From Devosia rhizoryzae (lineage in GTDB: Bacteria > Pseudomonadota > Alphaproteobacteria > Rhizobiales > Devosiaceae): DNA of 64,000 nucleotides. The DNA lies in NCBI RefSeq assembly GCF_016698665.1, contig NZ_CP068046.1, positions 1,426,001 through 1,490,000 of the forward strand. Direction: 5' to 3'. The stretch's first letter is position 1. Each line of letters begins with the position of its first letter. The notes beneath the pieces were generated by a model that was given only the letters and a program-made list of their open reading frames with translations, was not told the DNA's origin and did no database searches. The translations under genes were made by a program, and so were the position numbers. Positions 28,474-39,305 of this stretch are shown here, in pieces.

Positions 28474-30465
28474 ATGTCTGATCTTTTCGGAAGCGCCGCG
28501 GCGCCCAAGCCCAAGAGCAAGCCGGAGGCCCCTGCCCCGGCGCAATCAAGCTATGGCGCGGCAGATATCGAGATCCTGGAAGGACTTGAGCCGGTTCGGC
28601 GGCGTCCGGGTATGTATATCGGCGGCACCGATACCAATGCCTATCACCACCTTTTCGCCGAGGTGATCGACAACTCGATGGACGAAGCCATTGCCGGCCA
28701 CGCCAACCGCATCGAGGTGCACCTGGGCGCGGACGGATACATAACGGTTACCGATAACGGCCGCGGCATTCCCGTCGAGAAGCACCCAAAATTCCCAAAT
28801 AGATCAACGCTCGAGATCGTCCACACCGTGCTTCACGCCGGTGGAAAGTTCGACAGCAAGGCCTATGAAACCTCCGGCGGCCTGCACGGCGTGGGCGTCT
28901 CGGTCGTCAATGCGCTCAGCGATGACATGGTGGTCGAGGTGGCGCGCGACCAGCAGCTGCACCGGATCATTTTTTCCCGCGGCAAGGTGGTGCAGGACGT
29001 CGAGAATGTCGGCCGTGTAAACAACCGGCGCGGAACGACGACGCGCTTTCATCCCGATCCCGAAATCTTCGGTGCCACGGCGCATTTTTCGGCTGGCCGC
29101 ATCTTCCGCATGACGCGCGCCAAGGCCTACCTCTTCGGCGGCGTAGAGCTGCGCTGGAGCTGTGACGAAAGCCTTGCCAGCGACGACGTACCAGCCAAGG
29201 CGGTGTTCCACTATCCCGATGGCCTCAAGGATTTCATGGCCGCCCGGATCGAGGGCGAGACGCGGATCACCGACGAAATTTTCTCCGGCAAGAGCGGCCG
29301 GCCCGGCAGCCATGGCTCGGTGGAATGGGCGATCGCCTGGACGCTGGGCGATGGCAGCGTGCAGAGCTATTGCAACACGGTGCCGACGCCGGACGGTGGC
29401 ACGCACGAAGCCGGCCTGCGCATGGCGCTGCTACGTGGGCTCAAGAATTATGCCGAGCTGACCAAGAACAAGGCGGCTGCAAACCTGACAGCCGAGGACG
29501 TGCTGACGAGCTGCTCGGCAATGCTGTCTGTCTTCGTGCGCGAGCCGGAATTCGTCGGGCAAACCAAGGACAAGCTGGCTTCGGGCGAGGCGACGCGCAT
29601 CGTCGACACCGCGTTGCGGGATGCGTTTGATCATTGGCTGGGTTCCTCGCCAAACCAGGCGGGCAAGCTGCTCGACTGGGCCCTGGAGCGCGCCGATGAA
29701 CGGATGCGGCGCCGCAAGGAGAAGGAGATCGACCGGGCGAGCGCGACGCGCAAGCTGCGCCTGCCGGGCAAGCTCGCCGATTGCACGCAGAACGCGGCGC
29801 AGGGGGCGGAGCTTTTCATCGTCGAGGGCGACTCGGCAGGTGGCTCGGCCAAGCAAGCGCGCAATCGTGCCAACCAGGCGGTGCTACCGCTGCGGGGCAA
29901 GATCCTCAACGTAGCTGGCGCTAGCCGGGAAAAGATGGCTGGCAGCCAGCTGATCGCCGACCTGATCCAGGCGCTTGGTTGCGGCACGCGGGACCGCTAC
30001 AACGAAGATGATCTGCGCTACGACAAGATCATCATCATGACCGACGCCGACGTGGATGGCGCCCATATCGCATCACTGCTGATCACCTTCTTCTTCCAGG
30101 AAATGCCGCGGCTGATCGAAGGCGGGCATCTCTACCTCGCCCTGCCCCCGCTCTATCGCATCAGCCAGGGACCGAAGACACTCTATGCCCGCGACGAGGC
30201 TCATAAGACCGAGCTGATGGCAAGCGAGTTCAACGGCCGGTCCAAGACCGACATCACGCGCTTCAAGGGCCTCGGCGAAATGCCTTTCGCGCATCTGCGC
30301 GAAACGACGATGTCGCCCAAGTCGCGCACGCTGTTGCAGGTCAAAATTCTCGATGATCGAGATGCGACGCGGACGACGGTCGACCGGCTCATGGGTAGCA
30401 AGCCCGAGGCGCGGTTCGACTTTATCCAGGAGAACGCCGCCTTCGTCACCGATCTCGATATCTAG
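28474..30465 (+). CDS. parE: DNA topoisomerase IV subunit B
   Basis: This 663-residue ATPase subunit works with ParC to decatenate daughter chromosomes. The GHKL ATPase domain shows EVIDNSMDEA, TDNGRGIPVEKHP and ETSGGLHGVGVSVVNALS. The TOPRIM domain shows FIVEGDSAGGSAKQARNR near residue 450 and IIMTDADVDGAHI near 523. The length and the absence of the GyrB C-terminal insertion favour ParE over GyrB. The ATG at MSDLFG was chosen over an upstream TTG. Its stop shares CTAG with the convergent DUF1206 gene. Confidence 0.93.
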   Translation: MSDLFGSAAAPKPKSKPEAPAPAQSSYGAADIEILEGLEPVRRRPGMYIGGTDTNAYHHLFAEVIDNSMDEAIAGHANRIEVHLGADGYITVTDNGRGIPVEKHPKFPNRSTLEIVHTVLHAGGKFDSKAYETSGGLHGVGVSVVNALSDDMVVEVARDQQLHRIIFSRGKVVQDVENVGRVNNRRGTTTRFHPDPEIFGATAHFSAGRIFRMTRAKAYLFGGVELRWSCDESLASDDVPAKAVFHYPDGLKDFMAARIEGETRITDEIFSGKSGRPGSHGSVEWAIAWTLGDGSVQSYCNTVPTPDGGTHEAGLRMALLRGLKNYAELTKNKAAANLTAEDVLTSCSAMLSVFVREPEFVGQTKDKLASGEATRIVDTALRDAFDHWLGSSPNQAGKLLDWALERADERMRRRKEKEIDRASATRKLRLPGKLADCTQNAAQGAELFIVEGDSAGGSAKQARNRANQAVLPLRGKILNVAGASREKMAGSQLIADLIQALGCGTRDRYNEDDLRYDKIIIMTDADVDGAHIASLLITFFFQEMPRLIEGGHLYLALPPLYRISQGPKTLYARDEAHKTELMASEFNGRSKTDITRFKGLGEMPFAHLRETTMSPKSRTLLQVKILDDRDATRTTVDRLMGSKPEARFDFIQENAAFVTDLDI

Positions 30466-31289
30466 GCGACACCTGGGATCTTCGACGCAGTCTGCTTGAT
30501 GTCCGATGCGTCGGGAGCATCGACCTGGCGATAGCGCGCCTGCACGCCACTATAGATGCCGAAGGCGATCAGACCGACGGCAGCCAGGGTGTAGAGCACA
30601 CCGCCATAAGGTAGCGACTGGATCCAGTCGAGGGCGTCGGAGAGGCCTCCGGCCTGTTCTGGGTTCACGGTGAAGGCGGCGTAGATCATGAAGCCGCCGG
30701 TAACCGCAAGGAGTAGACCGCGCGCGGCCAGGCCGAAGACGCAGATTGGGTGCAGAACGTTTTCGTGCCCGGCGGGAAGCTTGATGCGCTTCTGGTATTC
30801 CTTGGAGAAGCCACGCCATGCTTGAACCAGGCCGCCGATGATCAGGCCGACGCCCACGAGGCCGAGAAGGACGTTGCCGAAAGGTAGCTGCAAGGCGGAG
30901 GCAGCAGCTTCGCTTTCTCCGCTGGAGCCAGAACCGGAACTGCCGCCGCCCATTCCCAACGCCATCGTGGCTGCCGTAAAGGCCAAGGCCATGTTGACGA
31001 CGGCGCTGCCGACGCTTGCGAGACGGCCGACAATGCCCTTGGCATCGTTCTTGACGTGATCGGCGTTTAGGACACCTTGTGCCAGACGCCACAGTACGTG
31101 GCCGATGAGACCAATGGCGACGGCGCCTAGCAGGATACGACCGAAAGGCTGCGAAAGCACAGTGGACAAGGCATTTTCTGTGGTGGCGGAAGAGCCGGCG
31201 CCCCAGATGGCAAGCGCTCCAAGCACCATGTAAACGATTCCGCGCGCTGCATAACCCCAGCGTGCCAGAAGTTCGAACTTGTTGCCCAT
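30462..31289 (-). CDS. DUF1206 membrane protein
   Basis: A 275-residue inner-membrane protein with six predicted membrane segments in three repeats of about 85 residues, each opening with a pattern like ARWGYAARGIVYMVLGALA, GSAVVNMALAFTAATMALG or FGLAARGLLLAVTGGFMIY. This three-fold repeat is the DUF1206 layout; no function is established. GGAGG five bases before the MGNKF start rules out the long upstream extension. It converges on parE with a 4-bp overlap. Confidence 0.87.
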   Translation of the reverse strand: MGNKFELLARWGYAARGIVYMVLGALAIWGAGSSATTENALSTVLSQPFGRILLGAVAIGLIGHVLWRLAQGVLNADHVKNDAKGIVGRLASVGSAVVNMALAFTAATMALGMGGGSSGSGSSGESEAAASALQLPFGNVLLGLVGVGLIIGGLVQAWRGFSKEYQKRIKLPAGHENVLHPICVFGLAARGLLLAVTGGFMIYAAFTVNPEQAGGLSDALDWIQSLPYGGVLYTLAAVGLIAFGIYSGVQARYRQVDAPDASDIKQTASKIPGVA

Positions 31290-31390
31290 AATGTCCTCCG
31301 GATTGCGTGAACGGCAACGCGTCTTTGTTGCTGGCTGTTCCCGAAAGCTCCTCGCATTTACCGCTTTTGCGTGTCGAACGGGCAAAACCG

Positions 31391-31617
31391 TTGACTCGCA
31401 AGGGGTTTGCGCTATGGTCCGCGCCGCTGGAGCACTCCGGCTGGCGGATTTCCGCCGGCTCCCAGATGCCTCAGGGCCACGTCCGCAATGCTCCTTGCCG
31501 CCCAGTGGCCATTGGTTGCCTACGCTCTTTAGCGGCGCAACGGACCACCCCGACGCACCGTTCGAATTGGTCGAACTGGATCCGGCTTCGGGCACTCATC
31601 TGAACGGATAACGCCCT
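31391..31617 (+). promoter_or_regulatory. Promoter and long structured leader of the DEAD-box helicase gene
   Basis: TTGACT and TATGGT, 16 bp apart, form a good sigma-70-type promoter ending at 31418. The predicted transcript then has a leader of about 190 nt before the TTG start. It contains the 8-bp hairpin GCTGGCGG-ATTT-CCGCCGGC at 31440-31459. Long leaders are typical of cold-inducible RNA helicase mRNAs; a regulatory role is inferred. The rest of the 328-bp gap back to the DUF1206 gene holds nothing recognisable. Confidence 0.5.
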
Positions 31618-33153
<1,536 letters not shown>

Positions 33154-33290
33154 TCGGAACGGAATATTAGCGGACATCTGTCGAAACTGGGCCTGCTGAG
33201 GTTGGCGCCTGTTTTTGATGGCGCTATCAAGGGCAGACGACTCGGGTCCGGCTTACGCCGGGCCGGGCGCAACGAAGCGCGGGGTGGGCG

Positions 33291-34355
33291 GTGTCGGATC
33301 AGGAATTTACGCGAGCGCTGGGCTATGCCAATGCGGCGTTCGATCTTCTGAAGCGCAGCGGCATCCCGCCCTATCCGCAGTTCTATGAATTGCTCTACAC
33401 CTATGCGACAGGCGTCAACCCGTCGCTAAACACCCGGCTCAACTCGATCTTTCGTGGTGGCGAGAAGCCCTCGTCGGAGCTGGCGGAAACGCTCTTCAAC
33501 GAGTTTCTAAAGTCGGACATGACCGAGCGCATGTCGAGCGTTTCCGAACGAATGCATGCCCGCATCGAAGCGGTGCATGATGCGATCGACACAGCGATGT
33601 CGACGGCAAGTTCTTATTCCGGATCGCTGCAATCGGCTACCGGTGACCTAGAGGGCGATCTTTCCGACGAAGACATGAAGGCGCTAGCGGCGCGGCTTCT
33701 CAGCGAAACCCGCCGAATGCAGAAGACCAACCTTGAACTCGAAAAAAGGCTCGAGGCGTCGCGCGACGATATTTCCTTGCTTCAACGCGACCTCGACGAT
33801 GTGCGCCGCGAGTCGATGCTGGATCCGCTGACCAAAATCGCCAACCGCAAAAGCTTCGACGAAGGTCTTGCAGACGCCCTGGTGGAAGCGCGTGACACCA
33901 ACACTCCGGTCAGCCTGATCATGGCCGACATCGATCACTTCAAGACATTCAATGATACCTATGGTCACCAGACGGGCGACCAGGTGCTTCGCCTCGTGGC
34001 GATGACGCTCAAGTCGAACATCAAGGGCAAGGACCTAGCGGCGCGCTACGGTGGCGAGGAGTTTGTCGCCGTGCTTCCCTATACGGACCTGCATGGCGCA
34101 GTGATCGTTGCCGAAAACGTTCGCAAGGCGATCCAAGCCAAGGAATTGCTCAAGCGCTCGACCAACGAAAAGCTCGGCCGCATTACAGCGTCCTTCGGTG
34201 TGGCAAGCTTCAACCCGAACGATAACGCCGTGTCGCTGATCGAACGGGCAGATCGCTGCCTTTATGCGGCGAAGCATGCCGGGCGAAACCGCGTGGTGAG
34301 CGAGAGCGAGCTGGTGGATATCGTCGAAGCGCCCAAGGATGCTTCGGCAGCCTAG
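33291..34355 (+). CDS. Soluble diguanylate cyclase (GGEEF)
   Basis: A 354-residue cytoplasmic protein with no membrane segment. Residues 1-125 are helical (RALGYANAAFDLLKRSGIPPY opening), residues about 120-170 look like a coiled coil, and the GGDEF domain starts at LDPLTKIANRKSFDEG, with ADIDHFKTFND and active-site YGGEEF near residue 255. The inhibitory site is KGKD rather than RxxD, so feedback inhibition may be weak. A GTG start was used. It is the second likely c-di-GMP synthase in the window. Confidence 0.9.
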   Translation: MSDQEFTRALGYANAAFDLLKRSGIPPYPQFYELLYTYATGVNPSLNTRLNSIFRGGEKPSSELAETLFNEFLKSDMTERMSSVSERMHARIEAVHDAIDTAMSTASSYSGSLQSATGDLEGDLSDEDMKALAARLLSETRRMQKTNLELEKRLEASRDDISLLQRDLDDVRRESMLDPLTKIANRKSFDEGLADALVEARDTNTPVSLIMADIDHFKTFNDTYGHQTGDQVLRLVAMTLKSNIKGKDLAARYGGEEFVAVLPYTDLHGAVIVAENVRKAIQAKELLKRSTNEKLGRITASFGVASFNPNDNAVSLIERADRCLYAAKHAGRNRVVSESELVDIVEAPKDASAA

Positions 34356-34377
34356 CGAAGTTCTCTGCCGCAGCAAA

Positions 34378-34461
34378 CCTCATCCTGAGCTTGTCGAAGG
34401 ACGAGGTCGTGGCACGTGCGGTGCGCCCGACCTCGTGGTTCGACAGGCTCACCATGAGGTC
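34378..34461. repeat. Intergenic palindromic repeat, family A variant (TGTCGAA type)
   Basis: CCTCATCCTGAGCTTGTCGAAGG at the left is inverted relative to CCTTCGA/GGTTCGACAGGCTC...ATGAGG at the right. The right arm is identical over 38 bases to the lone arm at 43924. It fills the gap between convergent GGDEF and aroA genes and abuts the aroA stop codon. Confidence 0.85.
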
Positions 34462-35742
34462 TCAGTTGGACGGCGTCAGCTCGACGCCAAGGTTTTCCAA
34501 CATGTCCCAGTATTCCGGGTAGGTCTTACCGCTGCAAGCAGGGTCGAGGATCGTAATCCCTCTGATCTTTAGACCGGCGAGAGCAAAGCTCATGGCGATG
34601 CGGTGATCGTGGTAGGTCTCGATGCGGGCCGGCATAGTCTGGCCCGCGAGCGCGGGGTCGGAGGCGACAAGGAGGTCGTCGCCTTCTTCCATGGCGAGAC
34701 CTGGACGAATGCGGTTGAGCTCGTTGGCAACCGCGCGAATGCGGTCGGTTTCCTTGACGCGAAGATTGGCGATGCCGACGAAGCGGACCGGAGTGTTGTT
34801 GAAGGCGGCGACTACCGCAAGGGTCGGCACCGCGTCCTGCATTTGCGAACCATCGATGACGGCAGGCATGTCGGGGAATTTGGCGATGACGGCCTGCGCT
34901 GCGGCGTCGGGCTGCGTGAAGGCATCGGCCGCGACACCGAGGTCGATCGTGCCGCCGGTAAGCGCTTCAATACCCCAGAGGTAGGTCGCGGCCGAGGCGT
35001 CGGGTTCTACGTGGAAGTCGGTGGCGCGGTAGCCAGTGGGCTGCACCAGCCATGCGCCGTCACCAGCTTCGGTGACATCGGCGCCAAAGGCGCGCATGGC
35101 GGCCAAGGTCAGATCGACGTAACCCCGGGCGCCGATGTCCTTGCCGGCGAGGGCAACTTCGATGGGCCCGTCACCAAACGGCGCCGCCATCAGCAAGGCC
35201 GAGACATATTGGCTGGAAAGCGAAGCGTCGATTTCAACGCGGCCCTTTCCGAAGCGGCCCATGCCGTGGATGGTCACTGGCGGACAGCCGCTGGGCGCGA
35301 CGGCAGATATGCCAAGGGCGTTGAGCGCGTCTACCAGCGGCCTGATGGGGCGCAGCCGCATTTCGTCATCGCCGTCGACGATGACCGTGCCGTCCAGAGT
35401 TGCGACCGCCGCGGTGAGAAAGCGGGTGGCCGTGCCGGCGTTGCCTAGGAAGAGCGGTGCCGCTGGCGTGCGAAGCTTGCCGTGGCTCGTAACAAGGAAA
35501 GTCGTCGCGTCCGGCTCCTCGACCGTAACGCCCATCTCGCGGAGCGCACGCGCCATAAGGGTCGTATCCTTGCTCTTGAGCGCGCCGGTAAGGCGGCTCG
35601 TACCGTTTGCCAGCGCTGCGAGCAGGAGGACGCGATTGGTGATCGACTTCGATCCGGGCGGTGCAACGCGGCCGGAAAGCGGGCGATCTGGCGGGGTGAT
35701 CGTGAGGGCGGGTGGGAGCGGGTGCATGGGGCGGGTATGCAT
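34462..35742 (-). CDS. aroA: 3-phosphoshikimate 1-carboxyvinyltransferase (EPSP synthase), divergent type
   Basis: This 426-residue enzyme transfers the enolpyruvyl group from PEP to shikimate-3-phosphate in the shikimate pathway. It shows PPGSKSITNRVLLLAALANG, LGNAGTATRFLTAAV, SSQYVSALLMAAP, RVKETDRIRAVANEL and DHRIAMSFALAG. By eye it is closer to class I (E. coli-like) than to the CP4-type class II enzymes usual in this order, and phenylalanine follows the GNAGTATR arginine where E. coli has proline. A second in-frame ATG five codons on is possible. It lies downstream of the suf operon, separated by a repeat. Confidence 0.9.
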   Translation of the reverse strand: MHTRPMHPLPPALTITPPDRPLSGRVAPPGSKSITNRVLLLAALANGTSRLTGALKSKDTTLMARALREMGVTVEEPDATTFLVTSHGKLRTPAAPLFLGNAGTATRFLTAAVATLDGTVIVDGDDEMRLRPIRPLVDALNALGISAVAPSGCPPVTIHGMGRFGKGRVEIDASLSSQYVSALLMAAPFGDGPIEVALAGKDIGARGYVDLTLAAMRAFGADVTEAGDGAWLVQPTGYRATDFHVEPDASAATYLWGIEALTGGTIDLGVAADAFTQPDAAAQAVIAKFPDMPAVIDGSQMQDAVPTLAVVAAFNNTPVRFVGIANLRVKETDRIRAVANELNRIRPGLAMEEGDDLLVASDPALAGQTMPARIETYHDHRIAMSFALAGLKIRGITILDPACSGKTYPEYWDMLENLGVELTPSN

Positions 35743-35770
35743 CAGCCACAGGGGCTGTGCAACCAAGAAA

Positions 35771-35903
35771 GACCCCTCATCCGGCGCTGCGCGCCACCTT
35801 CGCCGGCGAGGGGAGAAGGGAGCTCCGAGTGTGGGACAGTGTCCTGCCTTCCTTCTCCCCTTGCGGGAGAAGGTGGCTCGCCCAGCGAGACGGATGAGGG
35901 GTG
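35771..35903. repeat. Intergenic palindromic repeat, family B
   Basis: The ends CCCCTCATCCG and CGGATGAGGGG are inverted, and inside GGGAGAAGG...CCTTCTCCC and the CGCGCC/GGCGAG blocks also pair. It fills the gap between sufA and aroA. Similar CCCTCAC-CGG...CTCTCCCC units occur at 37955, 40110 and 45217. Confidence 0.85.
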
Positions 35904-36284
35904 TCAGGCCCCTGCCCTTGCCTCTGCCAGCGCCTTCAAATCCGCGGGGGCGAGCGTGACGCTTTCGCCGCAGCCGCAGGCGCCGGTCTGGTTCGGGTTC
36001 TTGAATGTGAAGCTTGAGCCCATCTTGGACTCTTCGAAATCCATGACCGTGCCCAGGAGATACATCGTCGCCTTGGGGTCGACCCAAACGTTGACGCCGT
36101 GATCTTCCACATGGTCGTCGCCAGCGATGGGCGCTTCGACATAGTCCATGGTGTAGCTCACACCAGCGCAGCCAGCATTCTTGATGCCGACGCGCAGTCC
36201 GACGACGGGCTTATCGCTATCTTCGATGATCTCGGTGATGCGCTCGGCAGCGGCATCGCTCAGGGACATGATCTTGAAGGGCAT
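35904..36284 (-). CDS. sufA: Iron-sulfur cluster assembly A-type carrier (HesB/IscA family)
   Basis: This 126-residue A-type carrier accepts Fe-S clusters from the SufBCD scaffold and passes them to apoproteins. The three conserved cysteines are present, one in NAGCAGVSYTMD and two in TGACGCGES near the C-terminus. It is the last suf gene, 50 bp after the DUF59 gene. Confidence 0.95.
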   Translation of the reverse strand: MPFKIMSLSDAAAERITEIIEDSDKPVVGLRVGIKNAGCAGVSYTMDYVEAPIAGDDHVEDHGVNVWVDPKATMYLLGTVMDFEESKMGSSFTFKNPNQTGACGCGESVTLAPADLKALAEARAGA

Positions 36285-36334
36285 CGGTCGACCTTTATCG
36301 GCGTTTCACGATATATAAGACCAAACGCGCCGCA

Positions 36335-36706
36335 TTACCACCAGTTCAACGCGACTTGCGCTTCTTCGCTCATGCGGGACGCATCCCAGGGCGGATCGAA
36401 GACCATGTTGACCTGAACGTCCTGAATGCCTTCGACTGAACGCGCAGCATTTTCCACCCAGCCCGGCATTTCACCGGCGACCGGGCAGCCTGGCGCCGTT
36501 AGCGTCATATCGATGGTGAGATTGCGGTTGTCATCCAGGTCCACACGATAAACCAAGCCGAGCTCATAGATGTCGACCGGAATTTCCGGGTCGTAGACGG
36601 TTTTCAGCGCGCCGATCAGGTCGGTGGTGATGCGCTCGACTTCGCCTTCCGGCAGAGTGGTCGGCATGGTCGGCTGAATGCGGGTATCGATAACGTCTTC
36701 GGTCAT
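36335..36706 (-). CDS. sufT: SUF system DUF59/MIP18-family protein
   Basis: A 123-residue DUF59 protein. YDPEIPVDIYELGLVYRV and MTLTAPGCPVAGEMPGWVENA are the signature blocks, including the conserved cysteine of the GCP motif. SufT-type proteins help Fe-S maturation, especially under high demand. It is 10 bp downstream of sufS within the operon. Confidence 0.93.
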   Translation of the reverse strand: MTEDVIDTRIQPTMPTTLPEGEVERITTDLIGALKTVYDPEIPVDIYELGLVYRVDLDDNRNLTIDMTLTAPGCPVAGEMPGWVENAARSVEGIQDVQVNMVFDPPWDASRMSEEAQVALNWW

Positions 36707-36716
36707 GTGCCAACCT

Positions 36717-37937
36717 CTAAGCGAAAAATTTCAGGGCGCGCTCGATGCCGTCAACCAGCGCATCCACGTCGTCCTTGCCATTATATAGGGCGAAGGAGGC
36801 GCGGCAGGTAGAGGTGACGCCGAAGCGTTTCAGCAGCGGCTGAGCGCAATGCGTGCCGGCGCGAACGGCGATGCCGTAGCGGTCGAGAATCGTCGCTACG
36901 TCGTGGGCGTGGGCCGTCCCAAGCTCGAATGCAAAAATGCCACCCTTGCCGGGTGCAGTGCCGATCAGGCGAAGCGAGTTGATGCGGCTGAGGCGCTCCT
37001 GGGCGTATTCGGCGACAGCGTGTTCGTGTTGGGCAATAGCATCGCGGCCTAGCGCATCCATGTAGTCCAGCGCGGCGCCGAGGCCCATGCCCTGGACTAT
37101 CGGCGGGGTGCCGGCTTCGAAGCGATGGGGTGGCTCGTTGTAGGTGATGTCGTCGAGGGTGACGGTTTCGATCATTTCGCCACCGCCCTGGTAGGGCTGC
37201 ATCTGGGCGAGAAGGTCGAACTTGCCATAGAGAACGCCGATGCCGGTGGGGCCATAGAGCTTGTGGCCGGTCATGATGTAGAAGTCGGCGTCGAGGTCCT
37301 GCACGTCAACCTTGGTGTGGACGGCGCCCTGAGAGCCATCCACCATCACCGGAATGCCGCGGGCATGGGCGATCTCGATGACCTGCTTGATCGGCGTAAT
37401 GGTGCCCAGGACGTTTGACATGTGGGTGATTGCAACGATGCGGGTGCGGTCGCTGAGCGCCTTTTCGAAAGCGTCGATGTCGAAGCTGCCGTCGTCGCCG
37501 ACGTCTACCCAACGGAGGACGGCACCGTTGCGCTCGCGGTGAAAGTGCCAGGGGACGATGTTTGAGTGGTGCTCCATCGTCGTCAGCACGATTTCGTCGC
37601 CTTCGCCGATGCGCGGTCCGGCAAAGGAAGACGCGACTAGGTTGATCGCTTCGGTTGCCGACTTGGTGAAGATGATTTCTTCGATGCGATCGGCATTGAG
37701 GAAACGGCGCACGCTTTCGCGGCCGGCTTCGTAGCCCTCAGTGGCGCGGTTTGCGAGCGTGTGAAGGCCGCGGTGGACGTTGGCATATTCGTGCCGATAG
37801 CCGCGATCCATGCGATCAAGCACCTGCACCGGCTTTTGTGCCGAAGCGCCGGAGTCCAGATAGACAAGGCGCTTGCCGTGGATCTGCTCGGACAGAATTG
37901 GGAAATCGGCGCGGACTTTTTCGAGGTCGAAGGTCAT
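36717..37937 (-). CDS. sufS: Cysteine desulfurase, group II
   Basis: A 406-residue PLP enzyme that takes sulfur from cysteine for cluster assembly. The PLP lysine is in MTGHKLYGPTGIGVLYG and the catalytic cysteine in RAGTHCAQPLLKRFG, both intact, unlike the SufS-like protein at 8223. It normally needs a SufE or SufU sulfur acceptor; none is encoded here. It is followed closely by sufT and preceded by a repeat-containing spacer after sufD. Confidence 0.96.
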   Translation of the reverse strand: MTFDLEKVRADFPILSEQIHGKRLVYLDSGASAQKPVQVLDRMDRGYRHEYANVHRGLHTLANRATEGYEAGRESVRRFLNADRIEEIIFTKSATEAINLVASSFAGPRIGEGDEIVLTTMEHHSNIVPWHFHRERNGAVLRWVDVGDDGSFDIDAFEKALSDRTRIVAITHMSNVLGTITPIKQVIEIAHARGIPVMVDGSQGAVHTKVDVQDLDADFYIMTGHKLYGPTGIGVLYGKFDLLAQMQPYQGGGEMIETVTLDDITYNEPPHRFEAGTPPIVQGMGLGAALDYMDALGRDAIAQHEHAVAEYAQERLSRINSLRLIGTAPGKGGIFAFELGTAHAHDVATILDRYGIAVRAGTHCAQPLLKRFGVTSTCRASFALYNGKDDVDALVDGIERALKFFA

Positions 37938-37954
37938 GGGGTCAGCCTCTGCTT

Positions 37955-38080
37955 TACCTCTCCCTCTGGGGGAGAGGTCGACCGTCTTCGGTCGGGTGAG
38001 GGGGCCTTCCTCCGCACCGTGATTGTAAAGGCCCCCTCACCCGGCGCTTCGCGCCGACCTCTCCCCCAGAAGGAGAGGTG
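37955..38080. repeat. Palindromic repeat, family B, inside the suf operon (two arms)
   Basis: Two inverted arms: ACCTCTCC...GGAGAGGTCGACCG...GGGTGAGGGGGCC and GGCCCCCTCACCCGGCGC...CGACCTCTCC. The arms are related by the same hairpin modules and separated by about 20 bp. It lies in the 156-bp sufD-sufS spacer and would fold strongly in the mRNA. Confidence 0.85.
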
Positions 38081-38093
38081 AAGAGGCTTCGGT

Positions 38094-39305
38094 TCATTTT
38101 CCCAGCAGCCAGGTGTCGATAATGCCGTTCAGGGCGTCCGCCAAGGCTTCGTCTTCGATCGGGTCGACGAGTTCGGCGATGAAGCCGCGGACCAGCATGG
38201 TTTCGGCTTCGGCCTTCGGGATGCCGCGGCTGAGGAGGTAGAACAGGCTATCCTCGTCGAGCTTGCCGCAGGTGGAGCCGTGGCCGCAGACGACGTCGTC
38301 GGCGTAGATTTCGAGCTCGGGCTTGCTCAGGATTTCGGCGTCGTCGGACAGCATCAGGCCCTGATGCATGAATTTTGCGTCGGTCTTCTGCGCGTCGCGA
38401 GCGACCACAAGCTTGCCCTGCACCACGGCCTTGGAACGGCCGCGCGTGATGGACTTGAACAGCGGCTGCGAAGAGGTGTTCGGCACCGCGTGATTGGTTT
38501 CCATGGTGATGTCGGCGTGCTGGCCCTCGGAAACGAGGTTGAGTCCGGTGACATCGGCATGTGCACCCTGCCCCGACATGCGCGGGAAGAGGTGGGTGCG
38601 GGCCAGATCGGAGCCGGCGTGGATGATCAGCGTGCGCAGCTTGGCGCCATCGGCAAGGTGGTATTCGTTGGTCGCAAAGTGCGAAGTTTCGCGGCCGCTG
38701 AGATCGACGGTGACGTGGGTCACCACGGCATCCTTGCCGAGTGCGAGATAGGTCGCGTGATTACCGACATGAGCCGCGTCGGAGCCGGTGAAGGTTTCGA
38801 CGATGGTCACGGTGGCGCCGTCGGCGGCGAAGATCTTGAGCGCATCCGCAACGTGGGCAGCTTCGCCTTCGATCCGCCGCGCGATCTGGATGATCTGGTC
38901 GACGCCGGCCGCGATTTCGAGCGACATGGCTTCGCGCACGAGACCGTTGTTGATGTGGATCAACGTGTCGTCACGCGTGGTCAATACGCCGCCACGGACT
39001 GTTGCGACGCTGACTCCGGCAGGGGCGGTTCCCTGCTGGGAAGCGACGCCGTTGACGATCGTCAGGTTGTAGGAGCCTGGCAGATCAAGTGCAGGCACAT
39101 CGACCTGGTTTGCCGGCTTGCCCATGGGTGGGACAGCGCGCAGCAGGGTCTTAAGGTCGGTGTAGTGATAGCTCTCGACGCGGCGGGTGGGAAGGCCGGC
39201 GACGGTGATGCGCTCGGCAGCCTGGTCGGCACCGGCAGACTTGAGCTGGCTGATCAGCGCTTCCTCGGCGGCGCCGAGGCGGACGGGAAAGTTGGGGCGG
39301 ACCAT
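38094..39305 (-). CDS. sufD: Fe-S cluster assembly protein SufD
   Basis: This 403-residue scaffold subunit forms SufBC2D. The C-terminal block VVCGHGSTCGKLDEDSLFYL with GIPKAEAETMLVRGFIAELV is the conserved SufB/D core. The start overlaps the sufC stop as TGATG, so the two are translationally coupled. Confidence 0.96.
   Translation of the reverse strand: MVRPNFPVRLGAAEEALISQLKSAGADQAAERITVAGLPTRRVESYHYTDLKTLLRAVPPMGKPANQVDVPALDLPGSYNLTIVNGVASQQGTAPAGVSVATVRGGVLTTRDDTLIHINNGLVREAMSLEIAAGVDQIIQIARRIEGEAAHVADALKIFAADGATVTIVETFTGSDAAHVGNHATYLALGKDAVVTHVTVDLSGRETSHFATNEYHLADGAKLRTLIIHAGSDLARTHLFPRMSGQGAHADVTGLNLVSEGQHADITMETNHAVPNTSSQPLFKSITRGRSKAVVQGKLVVARDAQKTDAKFMHQGLMLSDDAEILSKPELEIYADDVVCGHGSTCGKLDEDSLFYLLSRGIPKAEAETMLVRGFIAELVDPIEDEALADALNGIIDTWLLGK

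Noticed and set aside
35771-38080. Clusters of palindromes considered as a CRISPR array
   Set aside because: Units are inverted rather than direct, spacers are not of uniform length, and there are no cas genes.
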